This document shows positions 10,075 to 20,742 of a DNA stretch of 64,000 nucleotides, piece after piece. A program made the position numbers and the translations under genes. This stretch comes from Aspidapion aeneum (lineage: Eukaryota; Arthropoda; Insecta; Coleoptera; Brentidae). The notes beneath the pieces were generated by a model. That model was not told where the DNA came from. It did no database searches and saw nothing but the letters and a program-made list of their open reading frames with translations. The DNA lies in the NCBI GenBank assembly GCA_963576565.1, contig OY755040.1:86335522-86399521 (forward strand), given 5' to 3'. Numbering within the stretch: the stretch's first letter is position 1; each line of letters opens with the position of its first letter.

Positions 10075-10233
10075 GTTAACAAAGTACAAAAGGCAACTTC
10101 AAAGGGGTAAAGTCAACCACGGACACCGGTGTTTCGGTACCAGCCACGCTGAGGATGGAAATACCTTTTTCCGAAACACCGGTGTCCGTGGTTGACTTTA
10201 CCCCTTTGAAGTTGCCTTTTATACTTTGTTAAC
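10075..10233. repeat. Near-perfect palindrome with 63-base arms
   Basis: Arms 10075-10137 and 10171-10233 are reverse complements at 62 of 63 positions; the exception is C at 10086 opposite A at 10222. Both outer ends are GTTAAC. The loop is 33 bases (10138-10170). The right arm and loop contain the hammerhead ribozyme described separately. The palindrome sits at the junction between the left arm of the large inverted repeat and the block that splits it. Confidence 0.97.
10141..10194 (+). ncRNA. Hammerhead self-cleaving ribozyme, type I, short stem III
   Basis: All conserved core parts are present in order. Stem I 5' strand CAGCCACG (10141-10148); CTGAGGA (10149-10155), fitting CUGANGA; one unpaired T; stem II GGAAA/TTTCC (10157-10161 with 10168-10172) and loop TACCTT; GAAA (10173-10176); a very short stem III in CACCGGTG (10177-10184); then TC (10185-10186) completing the GTC cleavage triplet; stem I 3' strand CGTGGTTG (10187-10194), giving eight pairs including one G-T wobble. 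Predicted cut is between 10186 and 10187. Short stem III hammerheads are known from arthropod satellite DNAs, Penelope-like elements and retrozymes. The unpaired base at the foot of stem II is atypical and could lower activity. Confidence 0.85.
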
Positions 10234-11215
10234 TATTAATCTAACTATGATGAAATTGGGTCTGTAGATTTGAGTACCAGTTGCTTTTTTTAAGGGGTTA
10301 AATATGTCATTTCTGAGGGAAGAATTTTTATATACAACTTTTGTTATCTCATCAAATTTAAAAAAAAAGTTTATAAGATAAGATCTCTCTCCATTGCCTT
10401 TTATTTTAAAGATATCCGAATTCACTTATAAATTCAAACATTTAATTATTTCCTTTTAGGGTAACATTGTTTTAAAAAATCTATTCATTACTGTAGTATA
10501 AGTATAAATTAAAATGTTAAAATTGAGATTCCAGAGTGACGTCACGATAATCCGGGGGCTGGAGACGAATGTGTGCAATGATATACAGTGTTTTCTATAT
10601 CGAGCTACTGATATTAAATTATGTATACACTGTGCTATTGGCCTATTCTCAAATTTAGGTCCCCTGTGAAGCCCATTCTTCTTGGCGACCACCCGGTGGA
10701 TCAAAGTCAAGCTTTTTATAATTTTATAAAAAAGCATGTGTGATTAAGCTATTCTAATCGGTCTGCCCTTGGTATATACAGGGGACGTCACAAGATGGGA
10801 TGACCCCTACCAAAAAATATTTTATGAATATGCAGGATCTCCAAAATTCGATGTTTTTGGGGGATTTCAGGTATTTCTAAGGGAAAACAAACTTACCCCC
10901 ACTTGCGAAACTCCATTTATAAGAGATCATAATAGGTGAAAACCGCAACTTGATAAAGCAAGCCGTTTTAAAGCAACGGGGAGTTTTTTAAATCTGCATT
11001 TTGAGAGGCATTGCTTTTAATATAGTATTTTACAAATAATCCAACTGTCAAATTGAATTTTATCTGTCCCTTTTAGTATCTCAGATATTGCATAAAGTTG
11101 GTATTTTTCTTACGAAATGACCCTTTTTACCTTGCTAGCACGCGCAGCATTGGCTAGAGAAGGTATTATTTTCGACGAAATTTTTTTTTCAGATAACGCC
11201 GAAAATGTGTTGTTT
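10234..11215. other. AT-rich non-coding stretch
   Basis: No recognisable gene or repeat boundary. Short open frames on the minus strand at 10219-10425 and 10456-10737 are AT-driven and have no family resemblance. Part of the 4.8-kb block that splits the left arm of the large inverted repeat. Confidence 0.5.
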
Positions 11216-11350
11216 GGGTATATTTTGACCTATCTTAGTAATATCGTCGTGATGTCTGTGCGTGTGTATTTGTGTCCGTCTGTAACACGATAGATTCTAA
11301 ACCGCTAAACCGATTTTCATGAGATTTTCGTGAAAAAAGTGTTTGATAGT
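11216..11350 (+). repeat. Diverged transposon core with degenerate GTCT/GT tract
   Basis: A degenerate run 'gtctgtgcgtgtgtatttg' is followed by GTCCGTCTGTAACACGATAG and then AACCGCTAAACCGATTTTCATG. The same order (GTCT-type tract, TAAC, then 'accgattttaatgaaat') defines the mini-me-like copies at 14 kb, 31-34 kb, 35 kb and 36 kb, so this looks like a distant relative of the same core. Its ends could not be drawn. Confidence 0.5.
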
Positions 11351-12090
11351 GTAACGAGCTGGTTAGATTTTGGTAAAAATCCATTAATGCTAATGACAGT
11401 TTTAAAATTGAAAATATGATAACATTTTAACAGAGCACCAAATCAATATGCGGTTTTCGGAATGTAGTAGAACACATTTTTCTCAATAATTTGTGTTATA
11501 ACGAAATACTTCGTAAAAGCTTTTGTTTCTGAGATATTTACAAAAAAGTGTTTTCAAGCTGATATAGCGTGGAGTGTACTAATGGGCTGGGAAGGTAACA
11601 GATCCGTCATGGATCCATTCATTTATTTTTATTCGAGTTTTGGAATCAGGAATGTCCTTCAACATCACAATCAATAATTTGTTTTTTTTTATTAAATTAT
11701 TATAAGAATATATTCACAATATCGTAATATTCATTTAAAACTCGAATTAACATTAACAAATTTAAAACTATATTATATAGAATTTAAATTTAAATTATTT
11801 TCAAATACCTTTTCAAAATTAAAAAAAAAACTCAATAGATACAAAACTCTCTTATATTCTTCAAAAAAAAAACTTAAAGAAGATAAACCTCATCCAACCG
11901 CTCTGCTTCTGGTCTAGTTCTCATAATATATGGTGCGTTACCTCGTTAAATTGCCAAGCAAATCAGCTGTGTTAAAAATGAGACAGCTCGAGGTACCAAT
12001 TGTAGCATCTTCGCCCCAAGGTCCAAAAGTTTCTACGCAAAAAGGTATAAAAAATATTCTTTTGAAAGATCACTATATTTTATTTATGTC
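11351..12090. other. AT-rich non-coding stretch
   Basis: Low-complexity A/T sequence with poly-A and poly-T runs near 11680-11870. No gene, repeat boundary or RNA gene seen. Confidence 0.5.
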
Positions 12091-12485
12091 TTTTTTTTAG
12101 TTAAGTCTAGATAAGAGACTGCCATTGAATCGCAACACGTTGCGTTCGAAAGTACTTGTGTTCCGTATTCCCAAGACACATAGGACATTCCATCTGCTCT
12201 TTTACCATCTGATCTGAATATTCCGACGAGTTCCAAAATAGAAGGGATTTCGGCTGATGAAAGAGTTCTTTTTTTGATATCATTAATATTGATAAGTTGA
12301 GACGATATTCCTGCGCTTTTGTGGCACGAAAAGCCATGAAGCCCTTTTTTTTCTACAGCATCGCCACAAACGCAGGTATGAGGATCGCAAGAGTTATTGT
12401 CTAAATGGATAACATTTAACCATGCTCCGCTTTCTTTTTCTTGTAATGCTAGCAGTCTCTCCTTTTCCCTTTTTTGATTACTTTC
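12091..12485 (-). pseudogene. C-terminal fragment of an RT-linked invertebrate mobile element
   Basis: A frame without a start codon is open on the minus strand from about 12485 to 12091. It reads CDPHTCVCGDAVEKKGLHGF near its middle, then IKKRTLSSAEIPSILELVG, then RSDGKRADGMSYVSWEYG, then CCDSMAVSYLD. From memory this matches a domain common in invertebrate genomes next to a reverse transcriptase: a C-x-C-G zinc-like block, G-L-H-G-x-S-C, then D-G-K-R-x-D-G and a later D-x-x-x-x-S-Y. The spacing of the acidic residues suggests a restriction-like endonuclease fold, but that is inference. A stretch before CDPHTC seems deleted. The RT of such a family occurs at 38056-38951. Confidence 0.6.
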
Positions 12486-14045
12486 AGAAATATTTTTTTT
12501 TATAAAAATTTAAAAATTGCTTGCTCTAAATCTTCGTCAATTGAATTAATTATGATATTTTGAGAAACAATTAAATTTATTAAAGGTAATGAGCTGTCAA
12601 GAATAGAATGAGACATTGTAGGATTGTCAAAAACCCATCGAAAATCCGAAAACCGAATAACACTGAATTCCGCTAATCTTTTATATCATAAAAATAACGA
12701 AGATAACAGCAACTTCGGAGTAGGATCACAAAGTATACTACAGAGGTCTGAAGCTTACGGAGCGCGAGGCGAACCGGTTTGATCACAGGCTTTTGCCTTC
12801 ACGCAAAACTCTGAAATCAAATTGGGTTTCCCCTCGGGAAGTTGCCGGTGTTACCAAGAAGGATGTATTTCTCTGTAAAAATTTGCAGTCCATCGATCGA
12901 TTTGTGACCTTGAGTTTAGCGCGTCCGTCGGCAGTCGGTTCATTCGATGTCTGACTCAGCGGCATCACATGTGTTCTTAAAGAGTGTACGCGGCTAGGTT
13001 TACATGAAAGTTGACTTCTCTTACGAAGTAAATAGCCTATAGAAGATCGTAGTATTGAATAAGATAAGATTCCAGTAAACTCGCGCACAGGCACATTTGT
13101 TTTTTTCAACCAATTTTTTTTTTTAATTATAAGGGTTCTTGGTGCAGTTTTATAAATACACATTTTTTAAAATGAACCTGAAAAATGTCTATTTTATAAT
13201 GAACACCGCACCCGTTTGCTTACACAGAATTTTCTATAATTTTACTATGTTATAGTATAGTAGTTCGTGAAAAGGTCGTTTTTGTGTATGTTCTAATAAT
13301 AAAAACTCTTACACCTTGACTTGACACTTAAAAGGCCTAAAGACAAAGTCACTTATAATGCCATTCTTGTCAATATATCGATAATATACGGGGGGTCGTC
13401 AAAAAAACAATTGTTTTATATCTGCACTATTACTAAATTTTAGACCTAGCACATTGTACTTTGGCATGAATTAATAGTTTCATACGATATTTTAAGAAAA
13501 AAATATTTTAGGTTTTTGATTGCCCCCACTTTTATAGATATGAATTATTTTATTGCAAATTTTTTTACTTACTTAATAAAATTCAGAGGTTTTAAGCTAT
13601 TTTCTGTATGAAAAAAATTAATTTATTAAATATTTTGTATGAAAACAGCATAAAAAGTATTTTAAATATATTTTTAAAAATGCCATTGCTTTTGGTTTAG
13701 CCAAAGGATCTATTAACAAAAATCGTTGTTTTGGCTTTTAAATGATTTTTAAGTTATTTGTGGAAAACGGCTCGGTCGATTTTGATAAAATTTTACCTGC
13801 ATATTTTCGTGACTTAGTGTTACACTAGGAAAAAATATATCTTATTTTCTCTCTCTAGTTATGAAGATATTAGTTTTTATATTTCTTACTATTCTTATAT
13901 TTCACCTACAATTTTTACTGCACATAACGAAACTATGAACAAATAAGAGCTAAAACAGTAGAAATCTAAATTTTATACAGGCTCGTTAAGAAATAAGCTC
14001 GTTTATTCCATTAGTTTTATCACAAAGAATATAGCCCGGCTATAT
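12486..14045. other. Non-coding stretch with one less AT-rich pocket
   Basis: Positions 12730-13050 have more G and C than their surroundings and are open on both strands (plus about 12750-12948; minus 12783-13163), but neither translation resembles a known family. The rest is AT-rich. A 'cggtcgattttgataaaatt' module at about 13770 resembles the accgatttt block shared by several repeats here. No gene is supported. Confidence 0.45.
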
Positions 14046-14765
14046 TAGCTCACACATATACTATACTATAGTAGTGTGAGCTATGGTGATCCTAATTTTT
14101 TCGAGAAAAAAAAAGTTGCTCCGATTTCAAAATTTTTTATATATCTTTGCGTTTCAGATGATTTTGAAACTTTTTTGTTGCGCCGTCTGTCTGTATGTCT
14201 GTCTGTCTGTAACGACCAACGCGCATAACTCAAAAACCGCTTGACCGATTTTAATGAAATTAGGTACCTAGGCTGGGTCTTGGGTCGAGATGGTCCCATT
14301 TAAAAATGAACAAAATCCACCGAACACAAACCAAATAAAAGGGTGGGGGTAGATTTCAAAAATTAGAGTTTATGTGAAAATATGGCGTGTGTGATATCAA
14401 ACAAAAGGTAATTGAGTCTGGAGTTAAACAAAATACATTTTAATTTATTTAAAAAAAAAGGGTGGGGCTATATTTCAAAAATTAGAGTTTAAGTGAAAAT
14501 ATAGCGTGTGTGATATCAAACGAAAGGTAATTGAGTCCAGAGTTTAACAAATAACATTTTAGTTTTTGCTTTTTTTAAGGGGGGGTAGATTTTAAAAATT
14601 TGAGTTTAAGTCAAAACAAGGCTTGTGTGGTATCAAACAAAAGGTAATTTAGTCTGGAGTTGAATAAAATATATTTCAGTTTTTAGTTATATTAGCTCAC
14701 ACGTAAACTATAACTATAGTACCTAGTGTGAGCTTAGGGGCCCATATATTGGCAGAGTATTTTTT
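14046..14765 (+). mobile_element. Mini-me-like non-autonomous element, copy 1
   Basis: Starts with a hairpin AGCTCACAC...GTGTGAGCT (14048-14081) and ends with a second such hairpin (14697-14733) plus the tail 'ggcagagtattttt'. Inside it has a short GTCTGTCTGT tract (about 14184-14210), TAACGACCAACGCGCATAAC, the 'accgattttaatgaaat' block, and two or three repeats of a GGTAATTGAGTC module. Three other copies occur at 31391-34080, 34815-35418 and 36343-36937. No coding capacity. The architecture resembles dipteran mini-me/DINE elements, which carry internal GTCY microsatellite seeds. Confidence 0.85.
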
Positions 14766-14811
14766 CTGGTTTTGTTATTTAGTTCAGGCCCTACATCCGA
14801 GGTTCAAGCGA

Positions 14812-15530
14812 TATGCTGCGTTTAATAAAAGAAGCAACATACTTGGTATGGATATGTATGAACCGAACATTCCTTGCAGGGGGGTTGTTCCCCCCTTTAA
14901 ACATGATTTTTGATAGGTGATAACAGTCAACTTTTCCAAAAATCATCTAAAGATCATTTTTCAAGCAGATACAATTTCCTTTTCAACGATGTATCCTAGT
15001 ATCTGACGGCAGTGGTGCACGTTCCATTAGCGTACGAAAAAAAGAAACATATTTAAAATCTTTTCTTTATTTGTTTTTTGTGGTATTTTTAATCCTTAGC
15101 ACAATTTTTTCTCAAAAAGATATTTTTCATAAAAGCCGATTGTAAATTGTTAAATACTTATTAAGCTAGACATATATTTTTTAAAAAGTCGCCTTGAAAT
15201 AAAAATAATTTTTTTTGTAGAAATCCTTAAATGAAACAGTTGAACATTCATTTTTGTACCTAACTCAGTAAATAATAATAAGAATAAGAAAAAAAATAAT
15301 TTTGGTTAGTAATAACTTAAGACTGACTTTTTCTAGTTGTTCTACTTTAAAGTGGAAGCGGGGGGCCTCCCCCCTTTCGCCCCCCTCAAAAGTGCTCTTT
15401 TACAGTATTTTCCCAATTATTTGCAAACTTTTAACTTGGGAAAAATAACTAAGTAACAATTATTAAGGCTGATGGAAAGTACTCTCTAACGCTGTATAAC
15501 ACGCCCCCCTACATCAGTGGCGCACCTTTT
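14812..15530. repeat. Second part of the left arm of the 8.9-21.9 kb inverted repeat
   Basis: Reverse-complement match to 19885-20614. Shared landmarks are 'gaagcaacatacttggtatgg' against 'ccaagtgggttgcttc', AGTGGTGCACGTTCC against GGAACGTGCACCACT, and CTACATCAGTGG against CCACTGATGTAG. Contains a G/C-rich pocket at 15355-15390. The open frame 14728-14913 inside it is incidental. Confidence 0.8.
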
Positions 15531-16570
15531 GAAATTCAAAAGTGTTAATGAGAAATAAACGTCACTGTGTTTTAGATTGAACCTTTCCTATCAAAAGTTC
15601 TTATGGGCCCAATTTAAATTATTGACCAGTTTTTGAAATACAGGGTGTTGAAAGTGATAATGTCTAAGAAGCATTATAGCTCTTTGGACGGGTTGTCCAA
15701 ACAAGAAATGATTTTTCATCCAGTATTTTGGTAGAGGATTTTAAAAAAAGGTTTTTTTTTACAAATATGCTTTAGTTTTTTTGCACCACAATTTCGCTAA
15801 ATGAATAGTAAGATGCTCAATAATATATACAATACACAGATTTTTAATTAGTATTTAAAAAATGATATTTGTCAAAACACCCTGTATTAAATACTAAATA
15901 AGTCCAGCTTTATCATTAAAAGAATCATTAGAAAACTAATAAATACAGTCGAACCTCTATAACTCGAACCTGAAGGGACAACCAAAACAGTTCGAGTTAT
16001 GGAGAGTTCGAGTTATAGAAACTCGAGTAACATAGGTTAAAATACATGTAAAAAGTGCAGGGACCGCTTAAAATGTTCGAGTTATAGAGGGGTTCGAGTT
16101 ATAGAGGTTCGAGTTAGAGAGGTTCGACTGTACTCTAAATCTAAATTTGTAAATAACTTTGAAAAACCCGTCTAAAGAGCTATTATGCTTCTTGAACATT
16201 ATCACCTTCAACACTCCGTATTTATTAAACTGAAAATTAATTTAAGTTGGGCTCATGAGGACTTCTGATGAGCAAGGCTTAATCTACAGCACACTAAAGC
16301 TTATTTCTCATTAAAACATTTGACTAATATTTACTTAAACATCCTGTAGATAATGTTTAAAAGGCACAGATTAAAAATAATAAATAGATCGTAAATATAC
16401 AAAATAAAAACATTGCGTTTATGTTTGGAAAACCCCTTTAAAAAGCCATTATGTTTCTTGGACATTAACACATTCAACACCCTGTATTTCAAAAACTGGT
16501 CTTTAATTTAAGTTGGGCTCATGAGAGCTTTTGATAAGAAAGGTTCAGTCGACAACATACCAAAATTTCA
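15531..16570. repeat. Palindromic repeat with TACAGGGTGTTGA modules
   Basis: The module at about 15560-15710 (GGGCCCAATTTAA, then 'cagtttttgaaatacagg', then GGTGTTGAAAGTG and AAGCATTATAGCTC) recurs in reverse complement at 16150-16300 and again at 16425-16560. This gives one forward and two inverted copies around an A/T-rich spacer. The spacer is split by a Tigger-type MITE at 15946-16130. No coding capacity. Confidence 0.75.
15946..16130. mobile_element. Pogo/Tigger-type MITE with TA target duplication
   Basis: The 185-base element begins CAGTCGAACCTCTATAACTC and ends with the complementary GAGGTTCGACTG, flanked by TA on both sides (15944-15945 and 16131-16132). Internal copies of 'gttcgagttatagag' repeat the terminal motif. 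TA duplication and CAGTCGAACCTC ends match the pogo/Tigger branch of Tc1/mariner elements. It encodes nothing and would need a transposase supplied elsewhere. Confidence 0.93.
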
Positions 16571-16599
16571 TGAAGTTTGACGGATTACAGAAGTCCCAT

Positions 16600-17412
16600 A
16601 AGAGGTGTGCCTGATCCTTTATCACAAATTAAACACAAAGTTACAAAAACAAAAAAGCTATTCGCTAGGATCCAATGCAACAGTCTTTCAGGCGGAGGTT
16701 TACGCTATACTGCCGGTAAAATGGAGGAAAAAATTAGGAACGAAACAGGAAAGCGCCTCCGCATCTGTTGAGACAGTCAAGCTGCGCTGAAAGCATTGTG
16801 CAAACCAACCATGTCCGCGGGTTTGGTGCAGGAGTGCGCAGATGCATTTCAAGAGTTGGCCGGAGTAAGAGAGGTGGAGCTCGTATGGGTCCCAAGCCAC
16901 ATGGGAGTCCCAGGAAACGAGAAAGCGGACAAACTTGCCAGGGGTGTATCCCGGCAAAAATGAGTCGGGCCAGAGCCTTTCCTGGGACTCACACGAGGGC
17001 AATGAAGTCGGCCCTAACGGAGTGGACCCAGAAAGAGATACAAAAGAAATGGACCAACACAGGAAACGCCAGACAGGCAAAGGAGTACGTGACAGCATAC
17101 AGCAAATCCCGTAGGGACTGGCTGCTCCGTAGAACACGGAGAGAGGTGGGAGCCATAGTGGGAGTCCTAACCGGACACTGCGTCCTACAAGGACACCTGG
17201 CGAAAATGAGAGTGAAGACCGACGCGACGTGCGAGCGATGCTGGGCCGAGGACGAGACCTCGGCGCACTTCCTCTCATCATGTGAAGCATATAAGGAGGC
17301 AAGAAGAGAGGTATTCCAAGAGGAAACCTTTGGGACGGAGGACCTACATCAAAAAATTCTGGCCTTTGTACAGAAGATGGGCAGATTCCTTAGCGAAGGA
17401 AGGACGCAGTAG
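16600..17412 (+). pseudogene. Non-LTR retrotransposon RNase H domain and C-terminal zinc motif
   Basis: A G/C-richer block with coding remnants in two frames. First, FQAEVYAIL (about 16689) and then ALKALCKPTM through VWVPSHMGVPGNEKADKLA (16770-16950) form the end of a retrotransposon RNase H; the W-V-P-S-H-x-G-x-x-G-N-E-x-A-D block is diagnostic. After a TGA near 16962 the protein continues in the 16768-17412 frame as TEWTQKEIQKKW and the zinc motif C-x2-C-x8-H-x4-C (CERCWAEDETSAHFLSSC, about 17230-17283). RNase H plus a C-terminal CCHC fits the I/R1/LOA/Jockey branch. The upstream RT is absent, as in a 5'-truncated copy. The frame on the opposite strand (16700-17302) is a shadow. Confidence 0.88.
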
Positions 17413-17482
17413 GGGGGATGCCCGGGGGTTGGCGAAAAGGGCGCTTCATGTGCCTAGTCGCCTGGCCTAGAGCCTACCCCAC

Positions 17483-17505
17483 ACTACTACTACTACTACT
17501 ACTAC
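17483..17505 (+). repeat. (ACT)n 3' tail of the non-LTR element
   Basis: Seven to eight ACT units about 70 bases after the element's stop codon. Short tandem tails instead of poly-A are seen in several I-group and R1-group elements, and this marks the likely 3' end of the copy. Confidence 0.7.
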
Positions 17506-17630
17506 AAAAACAAACATGCAGTGCAAGATCAGACACCACCAACCAACATAAATTCTGATATTGAGTAAAATGAGTGGCTTAAAAGTATTTGTTTAACTCT
17601 ATTTTTGAAGATATTTTTACTCTGGATTTT

Positions 17631-17891
17631 CTATAATTTAGCAGGCAGTTTGTTAAAAAGTTTGATTGCAACCACTTGAGGACCTTTAGCAGCCATAGTT
17701 GAATAATGCCTAGGCAGGGCTACACTATAGTTTTTTCTGAGACTGTAAAACTCTGACCCACTAAGATCTTGTCTAAGTTTTTCAGGATTGTTCTTTATGT
17801 AAGTGACACAGTTTAGGATGTATATGTCAATGACACTAAGTATTTTTAATTCTTTAAAGAGGGGCCTAAGGACAATTCCACGCCGTGACAT
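17631..17891 (-). pseudogene. C-terminal remnant of a non-LTR reverse transcriptase
   Basis: An 86-codon frame with RPLFKELKILSVIDIYILNC, VTYIKNN, a basic stretch, and GPQVVAIKLFNKLPAKL. This pattern (LF.ELKIL....YI.E/NC..YIKNN, then P...I.LFN.LP) is the conserved tail after the RT of many insect CR1/Jockey-like elements. The remnant at 47362-47955 has the same tail (GPDYAANKYFNKLPKDIK). The RT itself is not seen upstream (17900-18440), so only the end survives. The start is arbitrary. Confidence 0.75.
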
Positions 17892-19373
17892 TTAATTTTT
17901 TTCTTTAATCATGCTTACTAAATGAAACAATTAGTCTGTTGTACACGCATTTAAAAAGTCTAAAAACGGCCAAATGGGGCTTTAAAGAAAAAAATTATGC
18001 TCATAGTAAACAGCACCTAAAAAAAATTAACCTATAATTTTGAAAACATGCATAAAAGTAGTTTTTTAAAAAATGTGATGTTTAGCACTGGCTTAATTAG
18101 AGCAATTTAGAGAATATCCAAAAAACGCAGAAATTTTCAAAGTTTTCATATTTTTTTGGGGTATAAATGTAATGTTTTCTTAAATTTTTGATACAGTGTC
18201 GGAAAGCTATACTCAAGGACTATATCTTCCTTGTATAAAATATATTTAAAAAGTAGACGTTACCTTGGAGTTCCACGAAGAAGTTAAGAATGTCTGAGAA
18301 ATCCCTCAACTTCAGCATCAAAAACACCCTGTCTATCGGGGTGCTGGTGGTAATCAAGTAGGGTAAATTTTTCACTGTGTCATATACTTTTAAAAACAAG
18401 ATTAAAAAATCTGGGTCTGTAATCCTTGTGTCACTACACATTTTTTTGTTATTTTAATATTTTTAGTGATGTTAAATTGCATCACAAATTACAGGCGTGG
18501 ATCTACGGGCTGCCCCCCCCCCCCCAAATCTGAAACTTTACTTAGTTTTGACACATAGAATACACCTCCTGGTCACTATGCAAAATAGTTTTGTGAAATA
18601 TTTATTATGATATTTTCCCCCAAAATAAAGTTTCTAGATCCGCTCCTGGAAATTAAGGTTTATCAGAAGGTAAAGTTTATTTATATGAGCACTGTTCAAT
18701 AAATTATGATCTAAACTCTCTTCATACGGTCACTACACAATTTTTTTACAAGTTTATTTACTTTTTTAGTAGTTACCTACTGTCATATTTAAAAAATCGG
18801 AAAAGAAGTTGAGTTCTATAATTTCAGAAACCGATCAAATTTTTTTTCTGAGCTTGAAGTAAATTTGCATCTATAGTTAAATCATCCAGAGGAGTGAAAA
18901 AATGATGTCCAGTTGTTGTTTGTTTGAGATTTTAATGTAAAACAAATAATTTTACAGTACCTCCAAACGCATCACATGGGCTTTTACCATGACTTAGTTT
19001 TTTTAATGCCCAGTGGCGTATGCAGAAATTTTCCAAGGGGGTTGGGAGAGGGGGCTTGAGTAAAAGCAAAGTCCTGGAAAACCATTTATTTCTTCTTTCA
19101 GAAAAATTCAATCTTTAGGAGAAGGTATTTAATGGTTTTGGAAAAAAAATAAGGCCACAACTGATTTTCTTCTTTTTTTTACTTTTAAAGTGGCCTGTAA
19201 AATACGGGCGGCGACATTAAAAATTAAAATTTGTTAATTTGGTATTCCTAAGGAAACTTTGGATTTTTTTCGTGACATGGCAGGTACCCCCATTGGATGA
19301 TTTGGCGTGGAATTACTCCTAAATTTTAATGTTCGGATAACTCGTTTTTGCATCTTATGAGCATCTTCAATGT
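17892..19373. other. AT-rich non-coding stretch with a poly-C tract
   Basis: No gene seen. A run of 14 C residues lies at about 18512-18525, after AGGCGTGGATC. A related AGTGGCGTATGCA motif followed by G-rich sequence is at about 19013-19060. Frame 18220-18441 is not recognisable. Confidence 0.5.
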
Positions 19374-19872
19374 AAATAAATGAGAGGTGTGGAAAAAATC
19401 TATTTTTTTTTTCTTAAATTTTACTCCCACATGTTTGGCTTTAAAACTTATTTTTAATCTTGCATAGACCCCCTAAAAATGGTCAAATTTGATATACACT
19501 TGAATCTTCATTTGACATCCATGTTGGAACATTACTAATACACATACTGCACCGTCCCCACCAAGAGTAGGCGGATGGTTCCCCCTCGTTATTTTTTCGA
19601 GGAAGTATATTGTATATTCATACCAAGTGTGTTGCTTCTCTTAATGAACGCAATGTGTGTATTAGTACTGTTCGAACATGGTTGTTGTTAAATAAAGATT
19701 CAAGTGTATACCAAAATTGATTATTTTTTGTGCGTCTATGATAGATCTATCGCTGCCGTGAGGGGAGAGTAATATACATCGTCGGAAAGGAAATTTCTTC
19801 AGCTTTAAAAATAAGTTTTAAAACCAGACATGTAGGGTAATAAAATATTGTTTATTCCACACCTCTATTTAA
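19374..19872. repeat. Inverted repeat of about 500 bases
   Basis: Left half starting GAGAGGTGTGG and right half ending CCACACCTCT. Inner matches include 'tatacacttgaatctt' against 'aagattcaagtgtata' and 'actaatacacatactgc' against 'gcaatgtgtgtattagt'. The loop is around 19570-19640. It lies just inside the right arm of the large inverted repeat and shares a TTGCTTCT...AACGCA module with it, so it may be a further derivative of the same repeat. Confidence 0.75.
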
Positions 19873-19884
19873 ATACCTATAAAA

Positions 19885-20614
19885 GGTTGGCCACTGATGT
19901 AGGGGGGGCATGCTATACATCTTTTGAGAGCACTTTTGGTCAACCTTAATAACTATGACTTAGTTGTTTTTGGCCAAGTTAAAAGTTTGCAAATTAGAAA
20001 AATACTGTAAAAGACAGAATGCCCCTCCCCCCAATTTAAATGAAATCAACTTGAAAAATTAAGTTTTAAGTTAATACTAATCAAAAATTTTTTTTGCTCA
20101 CCTTGAGTATTTTTTAGTGAGTTACAAAAATTAATGTTCAAAATTTTTGTTTGATTTGAGGATTTCTACAAACACATTTGGTTTTATTTTAAGGCGGCTA
20201 CTTTAAAAAGTTATGTCTAACTTATTAACTATTTAACTGTATACAATGGGGTTTTGAACAAAAATACTTTCTTGAAAAAAACAATGTGTTAAGGATACAA
20301 AATGCCACAAGAAAAATAAACAAAACATATTTTAAACATCCCCTTCTTCTTAGGCCTATGGAACGTGCACCACTGCCTTTAAAGGGGACTAATGTACATG
20401 GTTAAAAAAGGAAATTTTATCCGCTTGCAAAATGATCTTTAGAATATTTTTAGAAAAGTTGACCGTTTTCGAGATATCAGCAAAAAACCGCCAAAAAGCA
20501 CGTTTAAGGGGGGAACTAACCCTCTGCCAGGGATGGTTCCCTTTCGTAAAATGTTCGAGCGAGTCTTATATCTATCCATACCAAGTGGGTTGCTTCTATC
20601 ATTAAACGCAGTAT
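19885..20614. repeat. Inner part of the right arm of the 8.9-21.9 kb inverted repeat
   Basis: Reverse complement of 14812-15530, diverged. Unlike on the left, it is continuous with the outer arm (20730-21873), which shows that the 10.0-14.8 kb block on the left is an insertion or rearrangement there. Confidence 0.8.
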
Positions 20615-20742
20615 CGGACCCCTTAACTAGAAAAAGTAATTAGTTATAGTAACTTTTTATTTTAAATATATCTTGAAACCATGAAATCCAACTAAAATAA
20701 CTAAATAACTTTATTAATTTAATATGCATACCAGAGCTGTCA

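Noticed and set aside
12783..13163. 126-codon minus-strand frame
   Set aside because: No recognisable domain; a plus-strand frame over the same bases is equally open, so it is probably a composition effect of the GC-richer pocket.
16700..17302. 200-codon minus-strand frame
   Set aside because: It is the antisense of the GC-richer RNase H coding remnant and has no family resemblance.
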